DNA of 64,000 bases from an uncultured Acidobacteriaceae bacterium (lineage in GTDB: Bacteria > Acidobacteriota > Terriglobia > Terriglobales > Acidobacteriaceae), in NCBI GenBank assembly GCA_937879855.1, contig CALFMO010000044.1:1-64000 (forward strand), in the 5' to 3' direction. Every line of letters begins with the position of its first letter. The first letter of the stretch is position 1. Shown here in pieces: positions 25,485 to 34,201 of this stretch. A program made the translations under genes and the position numbers. The notes beneath the pieces were generated by a model. That model saw only the letters and a list, made by a program, of their open reading frames with translations, searched no databases and was not told the DNA's origin.

Positions 25485-25826
25485 TCACTGTCGGACGAAG
25501 CTCTCAGTCTCGGAGGCACGCGGATGTCCGACATCCGCCTCGCCAACGCTGCGCACGGAACCAGGACTTCTTGATGAGAGGGTCGGATTGTGTTCGGCTC
25601 CCCTTCCTGCCCACCGTCGATTGAAGGCATGGATTACCAATGGCGTACCGGTCGCAGCCGCGAGGAACGCTCCGCCAGGGTTGAGGTGAAGACCACCCCC
25701 AATCACAACGAAAAGGAACAGAAACAGGCAAACGACCAATGCCCCTTGTTTAGTCTTTGTAAGCACCGTAATCCTCCAATGCGGCAGGGGTTTAGATTGT
25801 TTCCAGTTGCTCTTGTCGTCTATCAC
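25485..25826 (-). CDS. small membrane protein
   Basis: This is a 113-residue protein with one or two membrane segments (GALVVCLFLFLFVVIGGG and GGAFLAAATGTPLVI) and a basic, serine-rich C-terminal tail. It starts at a GTG overlapping the upstream stop codon by 4 bp and is followed 9 bp later by the large membrane protein, so the three genes are coupled. No family recognised. Confidence 0.6.
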   Translation of the reverse strand: MIDDKSNWKQSKPLPHWRITVLTKTKQGALVVCLFLFLFVVIGGGLHLNPGGAFLAAATGTPLVIHAFNRRWAGRGAEHNPTLSSRSPGSVRSVGEADVGHPRASETESFVRQ

Positions 25827-26503
25827 CGACTGGCTAAAGTCTCCGTTGTGTCAGCCTGGACAGCGCTTTGCTGTGCCGCCTCATTGAGCTTCGGCTGACC
25901 GACAGGACGGGGCTTTCGCAAATAGTGCGTGTGAGTACAGCCGTTGCAATTGACAGCTTTTGTCGTGGCGCGAACAAGCGCCATGAACTTTTCAGGAATC
26001 GCGATCACCTCACCGGCCAGCGAATAGAATGTGGGCACCACGTTGCCGGCTTGGGCCTTATCTTTCCCGCTCAGGTCCAGTTCCACACGCCCATGAATAC
26101 CCCGGAAAAGAATCGCGGTCTCCAGTTGCGGCCTCTGTCCGTCCGCCACCGAATTCAGCGAGTGCCGCGTGATCAAGAGTTCGTACGTTCGGCCTTTCCG
26201 AAGCATGTCCGCGCGCAGGATGGCAGTAGATATGACGACTGCGTGCAGGCCATTCACTCCGATCGGCTCGACCGGATGCAGATACTCGAGCGGTTGGCCG
26301 TCTTCAGCTGCAAACGTCACATACCGACCTGCATCGCCTGCCGAGCCCCCCGACTCCAGGCCACGTATTACATAGCGTCGCGCCAGTTGCTGGTGTTCCA
26401 CGCTGACTAGAGAGTGAGCATAGATGCCGCGATCTCTCAGCGTCCTGACTGCGCGTCTTGCCAGGGGCAGTCCCACCGTGCCCGTAAACTTCTCTTTAGC
26501 CAT
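25823..26503 (-). CDS. hypothetical protein with CxxC
   Basis: This is a 226-residue soluble protein starting MAKEKFTGTVGLPLARRA behind AAGGAGGAG. The N-terminal region is basic and beta-rich. Near the C-terminus NCNGCTHTHYLRKPRP contains a CxxC plus histidines, a possible zinc site. I do not recognise the family. It lies just after the primase gene on the same strand, so a role in replication of the element is possible. Confidence 0.65.
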   Translation of the reverse strand: MAKEKFTGTVGLPLARRAVRTLRDRGIYAHSLVSVEHQQLARRYVIRGLESGGSAGDAGRYVTFAAEDGQPLEYLHPVEPIGVNGLHAVVISTAILRADMLRKGRTYELLITRHSLNSVADGQRPQLETAILFRGIHGRVELDLSGKDKAQAGNVVPTFYSLAGEVIAIPEKFMALVRATTKAVNCNGCTHTHYLRKPRPVGQPKLNEAAQQSAVQADTTETLASR

Positions 26504-26523
26504 GCGGTCGTCTCCTCCTTTAT

Positions 26524-27495
26524 TTATGCAATCCTCCGGACAGGGATCGGCTCCCCAACCGCTGCCCGAATCATTTCTTTGGTGCAGCCCGCCCAGCACA
26601 GATAGAACCGGGGATCTGCCACCAAAATTGCGAGGTTGTCGCCGCCACGGTCGCGCCCTGCCTTCTCACACGACGGGCATCGAGTGACGTGGTTCTTTCC
26701 CAGGATTCTTGTCTTGCCCACGTGGTCGAGAATGCAAAACCTCGTCCGACTTCCCCTCGGCTTGTCGCTTAGTGCGGCTGCTTCGTGTCGAGGCCTCACG
26801 ATATTGGCCGGCAATTCTTTGCCGGCAGTAAACCGGCCGAGTTCATCTTCAGTGACCCTGCGGAGCCGGGTGAGAAAGTGCATCTGCGCTTCCAGCGTGT
26901 AGTCGGCGCCGTAAAACCAGAATCGCCGGCCCGCGCCGCGGTGAATTCCCAGCGGACCACGGATGGCGTTCCCGAATGCTCCCGCTGCGATCACATCGTG
27001 TTTGGGGAAGATCTCGATTCCTTCGACCAAACCTGAGCCCTTGACCGGAACGCCCAGCCGCGAGGCCAGTTCGTGGATATAGAGCCGGCATTTTCTGGCA
27101 AGCAGCGGTACTGCCAGGAATATCCAGAGGTGTCCACCTCGCTTGCTCATCTCCAGGGCGGAATCCACGTGGTCGCCGCTTAGGTGATATTGAAGCTTGA
27201 TCAGATCTTCCATAGCGTTGGCGTAATCCGCATCGATTGCGACCCACTTGCAGCGCTGGTTGGCTGGGTTAATGGCGTACAGGCCAATCGTGATCTTTCC
27301 CTCCATGTGATCGGAGATGGCTTTCTCGTTCAGATGGAGGGCCGCTCCCGAGCCGCGTTCCGTTGGCCGGTAATAATAATGACGGCCGCTCTCCGGATGA
27401 GGCCGGAAGGACTGGACCGTGTAGGCGCGGCGATTGACGAACAGATTGACATAGTCTTTCACTAAAGCGTGCGTTGCTACCATTCGTCGCTCCAC
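26524..27495 (-). CDS. archaeo-eukaryotic-type primase (TOTE-like) with zinc domain
   Basis: This is a 323-residue AEP-superfamily primase/polymerase. WVAIDADYANA supplies the DxD (D88, D90), SKRGGHLWIF the S-x-H-type motif (117-126), GIEIFPKH the third acidic residue (E161), and IRGPLGIHR follows. This is the pattern of TOTE conflict-system and conjugative-element primases. The C-terminal 60 residues contain CPSCEKAGRDRGGDN and FYLCWAGC, a CHC2-like zinc finger. GTG 27495 has GGAGG at good spacing. It would synthesise primers on transferred or replicating single strands. Confidence 0.85.
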   Translation of the reverse strand: MERRMVATHALVKDYVNLFVNRRAYTVQSFRPHPESGRHYYYRPTERGSGAALHLNEKAISDHMEGKITIGLYAINPANQRCKWVAIDADYANAMEDLIKLQYHLSGDHVDSALEMSKRGGHLWIFLAVPLLARKCRLYIHELASRLGVPVKGSGLVEGIEIFPKHDVIAAGAFGNAIRGPLGIHRGAGRRFWFYGADYTLEAQMHFLTRLRRVTEDELGRFTAGKELPANIVRPRHEAAALSDKPRGSRTRFCILDHVGKTRILGKNHVTRCPSCEKAGRDRGGDNLAILVADPRFYLCWAGCTKEMIRAAVGEPIPVRRIA

Positions 27496-27585
27496 GATCC
27501 ACCTCCTGTCCGGTACCTTCCGATTGGGTGCTGTGTGCTAGATAATTCGGGATTGAATTTCTGTCAAACGGCCGTCGCAAGCCCC

Positions 27586-27975
27586 TCATCTGCAAGCTCC
27601 GCCCGCCATCTCGGCCGGTTTGTGCGGTTCCAATAGCCAGCCCGCATCGGCTCTCAATAGAGCGGGACGTTCCACGAGACTGAGGAAGTCGTACTCATGT
27701 ACCAGCAGGTCAAAGTCGCTTGTGCTGTACCCGCCGTATTGGTTGTCTTCGAAATCAAGCCAGAGCCAAGTGTTGCTTCTCCGGTCAAAGACGTAGAACG
27801 CCCCGGACTGAGAATCCCCTGGGACCACGACAAACAGAAGAACCGCCGCGGGGAACTCAATCCATCGAACCGCTTGGGCTTTGTCCGTTGCTGTGATCAG
27901 AGCGTTGACCGCCTCTCCTATGAGGGTGGTCGGTGTCACTCTGATGATTGGTTGAGCTTTCATGTGACCAAACAT
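27586..27975 (-). CDS. hypothetical protein
   Basis: This is a 129-residue protein from ATG 27975 with an AGGAGGA site; an upstream in-frame start at 28089 has no support. It shows a hydrophobic PAAVLLFVVVPG strand, an aromatic YVFDRRSNTWLWLDFEDNQ stretch and STSDFDLLVHEYDFLSL. The aromatic and acidic content suggests a small binding domain. It is the gene upstream of the primase. No family recognised. Confidence 0.6.
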   Translation of the reverse strand: MFGHMKAQPIIRVTPTTLIGEAVNALITATDKAQAVRWIEFPAAVLLFVVVPGDSQSGAFYVFDRRSNTWLWLDFEDNQYGGYSTSDFDLLVHEYDFLSLVERPALLRADAGWLLEPHKPAEMAGGACR

Positions 27976-28189
27976 AGGCTTCTTCCTCCTTCCTTTCCTG
28001 AATTCCGGGTCCTTTGATGGATTTGTACGGAGCCAGTTGGGTACATACCTAAATTGCGATGGACCTTTCCTACCATCAAACGTGGCCACGCTACCGCTCT
28101 GTCCCTACAGCCCCTCCCAGCAGAGCCCCCCGCGCCCATCTTGCTAACCGCTTTCAGGGTGAGCCGTCTTTTAGGCCTGAGGTGACGAA

Positions 28190-29485
28190 ATGCGCGCGTT
28201 GAGCGCGGTAGCTTCTTTGCTTATCGGGTGCGGCATTGGCTTTTCCGCTGCGCCAAAATCGGCGCCGACCGGTTCGCAGCAAGAGTCAGCGGCGGCTTCC
28301 GCCCAGCCTGCCGACGCGGAGAAAATGCGAGCTGAAATTCGTGCGGTCGAAAATGTGTTACCCAGGATTCCCGATCGCGGAGCAGCCCTCTCGTTGTTGG
28401 CGCGGCGATATGCGCGCCTCGGCGAACTCCAAAAGGCTTTGGAACTGTTGAAACAGTGCGCGGCGCTCGGCGCCGGTTTTGATCCTGAACCTGACAAATC
28501 CCCGTCGCTTCGACCGCTGGCGTCAAACACCGAATTCCAACAGGTGCTCGAGGAGGTGCGCCGACGCTATCCTCCTGTACACAAAGCGAGGGTCGCGTTC
28601 ACTGTGCCGGCGAAGGACCTCTTCCCCGAGGGCCTCGCCGTGGATACCGAGAAGCAGCTCTTTTACATGGGCAGTATGCACGGTAGGAAAATCGTGAAAT
28701 TTGCGCTGAATGGCAACGTGTCCGACTTTGTTAGGGCGGGCTTGTACGACTTGATGCCCGTCGGAGGAGTCCATGTGGAACAGGTGGACCACAGCGTGTG
28801 GGCTTCAACAGATGCCGGCGAGAAGCATCGTCCGGAGCTTCTGCACTTCGACGCGCAGGGCAAGCTTCTCGAGAGATATGCCTCGCCAGGGACGATGCCT
28901 TACGATTTGAACGACTTCGTGCTGCACGGCAGTCGAGAGATCTTCACGACTGACACGGAAGGGCATCACGTATACCGCTTCGACCGTGCGTCGCACAGCT
29001 TCACGGACATGAGACTCTATCGGCCAGTTTTTTATCCGAACGGCATCACACTGTCCGGTGACGGCAATTTGCTGTTCGTCGCTGACATCCTGGGGATCAT
29101 TCGCGTTGATCTGCTCACTAATGAATCCGAGGATGTGGATCCTGGCGCGCACGAAACCCTTTCAGGAATTGACGGCCTGTACTGGAACAAGGGCGAATTT
29201 CTGGGCGTCCAGTATGGCACGGGCGCTTATCGCGTGATGCGATGGCAGCTTTCGCCAGATGGCCGCAAAGTTACCGCGAGCGAGACTCTCGAATATCGCA
29301 CCGACCTCGTGAGCGATCCGACGACCGGCGCAATTCTGGGCGACAGTTTTTATTTCATCGGCAACACGGGAATCTACAATCTTGCAGACGACAAGATCGT
29401 TGATCCGGCCAAGTTGGAGCCAGTACACATCGCGGTTGTCGCACTGAAATACAATTCGCTCTCAAAACCATCGACGGTCCCTTGA
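28190..29485 (+). CDS. secreted SMP-30/NHL-like propeller protein with TPR-like N-terminus
   Basis: This is a 431-residue protein with a signal peptide (MRALSAVASLLIGCGIGFSA) that may be a lipoprotein signal. A helical TPR-like segment (ALSLLARRYARLGELQKALELL) precedes a six-bladed-propeller-type domain with FPEGLAVDTEKQLFYMGSM, FYPNGITLSGDGNLLFVAD and GIDGLYWNKGEFLGVQYG. Related proteins are lactonase-like hydrolases of the periplasm. It is one of the few plus-strand genes in the element and is clearly cargo. Its ribosome binding site is GAGGTGA. Substrate unknown. Confidence 0.8.
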   Translation: MRALSAVASLLIGCGIGFSAAPKSAPTGSQQESAAASAQPADAEKMRAEIRAVENVLPRIPDRGAALSLLARRYARLGELQKALELLKQCAALGAGFDPEPDKSPSLRPLASNTEFQQVLEEVRRRYPPVHKARVAFTVPAKDLFPEGLAVDTEKQLFYMGSMHGRKIVKFALNGNVSDFVRAGLYDLMPVGGVHVEQVDHSVWASTDAGEKHRPELLHFDAQGKLLERYASPGTMPYDLNDFVLHGSREIFTTDTEGHHVYRFDRASHSFTDMRLYRPVFYPNGITLSGDGNLLFVADILGIIRVDLLTNESEDVDPGAHETLSGIDGLYWNKGEFLGVQYGTGAYRVMRWQLSPDGRKVTASETLEYRTDLVSDPTTGAILGDSFYFIGNTGIYNLADDKIVDPAKLEPVHIAVVALKYNSLSKPSTVP

Positions 29486-29606
29486 GTGGAATTCGGCGGG
29501 AGAATTAGAGCGGAGCCGCGAGACAGGAAGTAGGGAGGAGTTTTGTGGAAGCTCGAACCGACTCAGAGGCTATAGTCAACTCGCAAGCCGCTGAGTGTCA
29601 ACATGC

Positions 29607-30461
29607 TTACGTTTGTCCCTGCCCCTTCAAAAACACTCCAATGACACCGCAATCACACGGCAATACCCGGAAAGAGGGTGCCACTCCTTTGCGCCTCTTT
29701 CCCTTCGTCAGGACAGAGGCGAGCGTCACGGACGCAGGCGACCCGTTTCCTCTCACAGGCATTGCCAATGTCTGCTGGAGGAAGTCTCTGAGTAGACCAA
29801 AGTAAACCGCCCTCTTGCAGTTGAACAACTTGTCCGCGACGAACCAGAGGAGATCGTAGTTGGGCATAAGGTACAGGAACTGAGCGATCGAGGTTTCCGT
29901 CTCAATTCTCTCGCTCACAGCTGCATAGTGCCGTACCGCCTTCGGCGTCCGCTCGTACTCCAAGGCAAACTTGCAGTCCTGTCCCTCGAGACGAACTACC
30001 ACGACCGCGTCATAGTATTTCGAATATCCGCCGGCGGTCAGATCATTGCGTGATCGGATCTCAGTCTCCGAAGTCCAGTAGACCAGGGTGCCAGTGCGCT
30101 TGAGCGCCAGATGGATCTCATTCAAATCCAGGGAGTGGTTAAGCTGGCTTCGGCCGTTGCTGGACTTGACATGGTCCGTACGCGTGCATTCACCCTTGCT
30201 GACCAATTCTGAAGCTCCAGTTTCCGAGATTGAGTAGACGGCTTCACGGTTTGGGAACAGCATCGCATGTCGGATTAACAGGCGATGGTTCAGCAGCCGG
30301 AGGACCCGGTTGTTGAAGGCGTTGCGCGATGAGACGCAATAGTCCAGTCTCAAGAACTCGAACAACTGACTGTGTGTGACAAAGCCCGAATGCAGAACCT
30401 GGCGCAAGAGGGGATAATCCCGTGTGGAACTCAGTGCAATTGAGCCCTTCCAATAGCGCAT
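29607..30461 (-). CDS. replication-relaxation-like protein
   Basis: This is a 284-residue protein starting MRYWKGSIALSS. The N-terminal winged-helix part (LLRQVLHSGFVTHSQLFEFL, then NRVLRLLNHRLLIR) and the later EYERTPKAVRHYAAV segment fit the replication-relaxation (MobC-related) family. That family assists relaxases or replication of conjugative plasmids. It is the last gene of the secretion locus in the direction of transcription and overlaps nothing. I chose 30461 because the upstream extension overlaps the preceding gene and has no homology. Confidence 0.7.
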   Translation of the reverse strand: MRYWKGSIALSSTRDYPLLRQVLHSGFVTHSQLFEFLRLDYCVSSRNAFNNRVLRLLNHRLLIRHAMLFPNREAVYSISETGASELVSKGECTRTDHVKSSNGRSQLNHSLDLNEIHLALKRTGTLVYWTSETEIRSRNDLTAGGYSKYYDAVVVVRLEGQDCKFALEYERTPKAVRHYAAVSERIETETSIAQFLYLMPNYDLLWFVADKLFNCKRAVYFGLLRDFLQQTLAMPVRGNGSPASVTLASVLTKGKRRKGVAPSFRVLPCDCGVIGVFLKGQGQT

Positions 30462-30474
30462 CGCCTGGCTCCAT

Positions 30475-31011
30475 TCATCTTTCGCTGCGGAGCACAAGGC
30501 GTGCGATCCAAGGCTGCCGCTCCAAGGGCTCGAGCATGAACCGTCCATGATCAGTTCGTATCCATCCGCAGACTGTCATCACTAACAAGGCCTCCTGCTG
30601 GTCTCCGCAATCGCTGAGAGAAAGAAGCCAGGTATCGGGTGATCTCCAGCCTTCTATACCGACCGCCAGTTGACCGGTCAGTTGTGACCTCGCAACGACG
30701 AGGAAGGAGTCGGGAGGCTCACCCGCCTTCAGCACTCGCTTGAACAACAGCTTATTGCATCCCATCCACACAGATGGTTCCCCGCATTCGAAGACACGAT
30801 TGATCATTCTCGTAAGGTGATTGGGATCGAAACCACCGACCGCATCGAATCGTGCATAACCACAAATCTGGGGTCGCTCGCGAACGTTGCCGTTCACCAC
30901 AACGCCCGTCGTGTTGTAGTACACAGGCTGAACAAAGCGGCCTCTCTCGTGCGTCTGCTTTCCCAGCCTGTGCCGCCACACACTGCCGAAGCTTGTTACC
31001 GCCACGAGCAT
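30475..31011 (-). CDS. hypothetical protein of the conjugation locus
   Basis: This is a 178-residue soluble protein with several cysteines (QICGYARFD, WMGCNKLLFKRVLK) and a FVVARSQ-like beta region. It is encoded 3 bp after the coiled-coil membrane protein and before the replication-relaxation-like gene, so it belongs to the same transcript. No family recognised. It might be an accessory to the coupling protein. Confidence 0.65.
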   Translation of the reverse strand: MLVAVTSFGSVWRHRLGKQTHERGRFVQPVYYNTTGVVVNGNVRERPQICGYARFDAVGGFDPNHLTRMINRVFECGEPSVWMGCNKLLFKRVLKAGEPPDSFLVVARSQLTGQLAVGIEGWRSPDTWLLSLSDCGDQQEALLVMTVCGWIRTDHGRFMLEPLERQPWIARLVLRSER

Positions 31012-31014
31012 GCT

Positions 31015-31812
31015 CTAACCGCCTCTCAGCCTGCGGTTGCTGTTGCGCTCGGCATAGAGCTGCTCTTGCAGATTGTTGATATGAGTCACCAACCTGGCAT
31101 CTGCGCCGTGCAAATCGGGCGACGGCTTGGGGTCCCCAGCTGCGCCGGCTTTGTTCTTCAGAGCCTCTAGGCGAACGGACATCTCGGCGAGGATCTCCGA
31201 CTTCTTCCGCAACTCCTCTCGTGCAAGGTCCCTCTCCCTTGTCGCCGTTTCCCTCTCACTGGTTACGCAAATCAACTCACCTCTTAACTGTTCGATCTCA
31301 GAGCCCGTCGCAGAGGCGGCCTCACCATGTTCCGCTGCCTCAATTGCACGATTGCAGCGTTCAATGTGGGTGTTGTACTTTTCGATTGCCTCCTGAGCGA
31401 TCCGCCGCGAATAGGCATCCTGGTTGCAGATGTCGGCCATCATCTCCGCTGTGATCCACATCGCCCGGCGATGATCGATCCGCAGCTTGGCGCAGACCAC
31501 TGCCATTGATAGCAACACCAGGGTGGTGCACAGGCTGTACAAGAAGTAAGGGTTCTTGAGTCGAGCCTCAATGAATGCCTGGCGCTCGCGTTCGATCCAC
31601 CGACCGTAGTCAACATCGTCCGGATTGAACTGCCTCAGCGCGAACTCGTACCAGGTTTCCTGATGTTGATATGGAGCGGGAGCAGACAGGGCGCCAGACT
31701 GTTGAGGCTGTGATGACCGCGTTTGAGATTGTGCCGTACCAGGGAGACCAACTGTGCTTCCAATTGCCAGTCCTAGTATCAGAGTACAGAGTGTTGTTAG
31801 CCTCCAGTTCAC
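31015..31812 (-). CDS. coiled-coil membrane protein of the conjugation locus
   Basis: This is a 265-residue protein. An N-terminal signal-like segment (LTTLCTLILGLAIGSTVGLP) and a membrane helix (FLYSLCTTLVLLSMAVVCAK, near residue 95) are followed by a long coiled coil (about 170-235, heptad-like ELICVTSERETATRERDLAR). GTG 31812 overlaps the VirD4-like stop codon by 4 bp. The arrangement suggests a scaffold anchored beside the coupling ATPase. No family recognised. Confidence 0.7.
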   Translation of the reverse strand: MNWRLTTLCTLILGLAIGSTVGLPGTAQSQTRSSQPQQSGALSAPAPYQHQETWYEFALRQFNPDDVDYGRWIERERQAFIEARLKNPYFLYSLCTTLVLLSMAVVCAKLRIDHRRAMWITAEMMADICNQDAYSRRIAQEAIEKYNTHIERCNRAIEAAEHGEAASATGSEIEQLRGELICVTSERETATRERDLAREELRKKSEILAEMSVRLEALKNKAGAAGDPKPSPDLHGADARLVTHINNLQEQLYAERNSNRRLRGG

Positions 31813-33602
31813 AACCCCCCTCCACTGCGGCGACGCCTGCCGACTGCAGCGAGTTCCGGTGTCTTGAATCTAAGATTCGCGCCAGCAGAATCCTCACGTG
31901 ACTGCCTCAGAGTCGGGTAGATCTGCGGTGTGAAGCGTGGCACCCTGACGTCTTCCGGTGCTCGCACATGCAACAGTCCATGCAGCGTGCCGCGTGCGTC
32001 GTCCGTCATCAGAATCTCCATTTGGGCCTTGGGAAGATTCTTAATGTGCTCATCGAGCGCTCGAGTTTCCTTGTCCTCGTGCTCGACCGCACCTTCTGTT
32101 TGCGTGTATGTCTCGAAGCCAAAGAGTCTCCAACGATGCATCGACACGCTGCGCCGGGCGACGCGGTGCTCCGCGGAAGCACGGAGGAAATAGCGAGTGG
32201 TCTCTTCGTCCCGACTCCGCAGGATCATCGTCGTGTTGGGCGCCGATGAGACATCCTCCTTGAACCCTCTGTCGACTTGCATGAGTTGCGGCAGGCTTTG
32301 CATGGAGAACAGGAAGGCCGTGTTCGTTCCACGTGCGGTCTGCAGGATTTGAGCAAAGTTGCGATATCCGAACGGCGCAAACTCGTCCAGCACCACGCTG
32401 AACATTGGGCGGTTGATGCGCAGCCGGTGCTCCTCGCTTTCGTACCTTTTCCCTATGACCAGTTGCAGGTTTTGCAGGAGCATCTTCCCCAGTGACCGCA
32501 TGGGCTCAGGGTTCTTATTGATGTTCAAGGAGACAAGCAGGATGAGTTCCTGATCGATCACATCGTCCAGTGACAACAAACGCTCGTACGGACCGGTCAG
32601 GACGCTGAGCTGGTCGTCGAGAAATGTCATGCATTCGTTGAGCAGCCCCTGGATCTTCTGCACACGCTCCCGATCGGTGAGTGAGGTGTAGAGGTTCCTG
32701 ACCGACATCTCGAAGTTGAGTCGGCGTTGCATGGGAAGCGACGAGTCCGGTGCGATTCGCTTACGAGCCTTCTCGACCTGCTCCTTCATGACTCGTTCGT
32801 CCATCGCCATAACCAGTACGTCGTAGAAGTTGAACTTCAGCCCTGTGTAAAACAGCACTCGCACGATGTCGGCCAGGTAGTTCAACTGGTGCTTGGCAAA
32901 GAACTCCTTACGCAAATTGAATGACCCAAAGATCATACTGACGATCGGCATGTACTCGTCGTCGGCGCACTGGAACGGGTTGTAGCGAACAGAGAGATCC
33001 GGGCGTGCGGGGTTCAGCAATCTCAACTGATGCAGCCGGCCCGCCCGGTGCACGTGCGGCAGCAGGTCATGGAAGAACTCAAGGTCGCCCTTACCGTCGA
33101 AGATCACCATCGGCAGCTGATGCGGCTCGCCTGGCGGACCAACAACGCGTGCCAGGTCCTGCGAGATGATGTTCCGCAATAGCGTGGTCTTACCGGTGCC
33201 AGTCATACCCAGGACGATCGCCTGCATGACGCGCACGCGGTCAGGCCAGGACCAGGGCTGACCGTGAATGTCGTAACCCAGAACAACCGCATTCTGTTGC
33301 CAGGCTTCTTTGACGATTCGGTCGTCACGTCTCCGGGATATGACAACGGGAGGATGGGGCCATTGCTTTTCGCGCCGGGAACGTCGCGTAACCCACAGAA
33401 TCGCCCCTCCCACGACAGCGAGGGCGGTAATAATTAGGTAGGTAGCAAGTTCGGCCAGTTGGCGGCTCGTGAGGTAGTATCGCTCGCGCGCGACGTACCA
33501 AACAAACCAGCCCGCCGACATGAGAACGAGGGCTACTACGATCTCAGCGCTTTCGAGCAGAGGAGGATGATGGTGGCGGTCGGCATGGGAATCCCGCATC
33601 AT
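31809..33602 (-). CDS. VirD4/TraD-like coupling ATPase
   Basis: This is a 597-residue type IV coupling protein. Two N-terminal membrane segments (about residues 15-75) are followed by Walker A LGMTGTGKTTLL (near 136), IFDGKGDLEF, and Walker B SVVLDEFAPFGY (near 404), with QSLPQLMQVD after it. It recruits the relaxosome to the secretion channel at the inner membrane. Start 33602 or 33599, overlapping the stop codon of the upstream gene. A further in-frame start at 33815 lies in the upstream gene. It is intact. Confidence 0.9.
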   Translation of the reverse strand: MMRDSHADRHHHPPLLESAEIVVALVLMSAGWFVWYVARERYYLTSRQLAELATYLIITALAVVGGAILWVTRRSRREKQWPHPPVVISRRRDDRIVKEAWQQNAVVLGYDIHGQPWSWPDRVRVMQAIVLGMTGTGKTTLLRNIISQDLARVVGPPGEPHQLPMVIFDGKGDLEFFHDLLPHVHRAGRLHQLRLLNPARPDLSVRYNPFQCADDEYMPIVSMIFGSFNLRKEFFAKHQLNYLADIVRVLFYTGLKFNFYDVLVMAMDERVMKEQVEKARKRIAPDSSLPMQRRLNFEMSVRNLYTSLTDRERVQKIQGLLNECMTFLDDQLSVLTGPYERLLSLDDVIDQELILLVSLNINKNPEPMRSLGKMLLQNLQLVIGKRYESEEHRLRINRPMFSVVLDEFAPFGYRNFAQILQTARGTNTAFLFSMQSLPQLMQVDRGFKEDVSSAPNTTMILRSRDEETTRYFLRASAEHRVARRSVSMHRWRLFGFETYTQTEGAVEHEDKETRALDEHIKNLPKAQMEILMTDDARGTLHGLLHVRAPEDVRVPRFTPQIYPTLRQSREDSAGANLRFKTPELAAVGRRRRSGGGL

Positions 33603-33955
33603 AACGCGGCCGCCGCCCGCCCCAGGAAGAGCGTGAGTCCTTGCATCGCGACCAGGGCCATTGCCCAGCGCCACAAACGCAGGAAGGCTCGCCGGTTCTG
33701 CAGGAACTCGTTGTCCGTCCAGCGCCTCGGCGGAACGAACATGGCAGTCACACGGTAGGCGAGCACGAGCAACGCTCCCAGCAACCAGCCCTGCGGCAGG
33801 GCGAGGCTGGTCCATTCACCCACGAAGTTGAGTGAACCCTCAGTTGTGGCGTACGGGCGTGGGTGTCCGCACATCCAGTACACACATGCGCCTTCCAGTG
33901 TCACGGCTAGCATCATGGCAAAGAAAAAAACGAAAGCTTCAAGTCTGCGCAGCAC
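33599..33955 (-). CDS. small integral membrane protein
   Basis: This is a 118-residue protein with three hydrophobic segments (FVFFFAMMLAVTLEGACVYW, LLGALLVLAYRVTAMFV, MALVAMQGLTLFLG) and a basic cytoplasmic loop. It is directly upstream of and overlapping the VirD4-like gene, so it is probably a coupling-protein partner. Starts at GTG. No family recognised. Confidence 0.7.
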   Translation of the reverse strand: MLRRLEAFVFFFAMMLAVTLEGACVYWMCGHPRPYATTEGSLNFVGEWTSLALPQGWLLGALLVLAYRVTAMFVPPRRWTDNEFLQNRRAFLRLWRWAMALVAMQGLTLFLGRAAAAL

Positions 33956-33973
33956 GGTTGTATTTCCTACCCG

Positions 33974-34198
33974 CTAGTTCCAAAAGTTGAAATAGACAAC
34001 GGATCCGAGAGCCGCCAACGAGACGATCAAGGAGAGCACGAACCATCGTTGTGGTCTCCGAACCGAATTCGCATCGAAAGGGCTTAGCGGCTCCAGCAGG
34101 TGATCCGCTACGGTCCCGCGAAACCCGATGTCGGGCCGTTTCTGGAGGTCATCCCGGAGCATCACGTAAACCTCCCTGGCTGTAATCTGCTCAGCCAT
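33974..34198 (-). CDS. tail-anchored small membrane protein
   Basis: This is a 74-residue protein. The soluble N-terminus (MAEQITAREVYVMLRDDLQK) is followed by a single C-terminal membrane segment (WFVLSLIVSLAALGSVVYF). It begins 3 bp after the VirB9-like gene. Function unknown; size and topology allow a VirB7-like or accessory role, but there is no lipobox. Confidence 0.65.
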   Translation of the reverse strand: MAEQITAREVYVMLRDDLQKRPDIGFRGTVADHLLEPLSPFDANSVRRPQRWFVLSLIVSLAALGSVVYFNFWN

Positions 34199-34201
34199 GG
34201 C

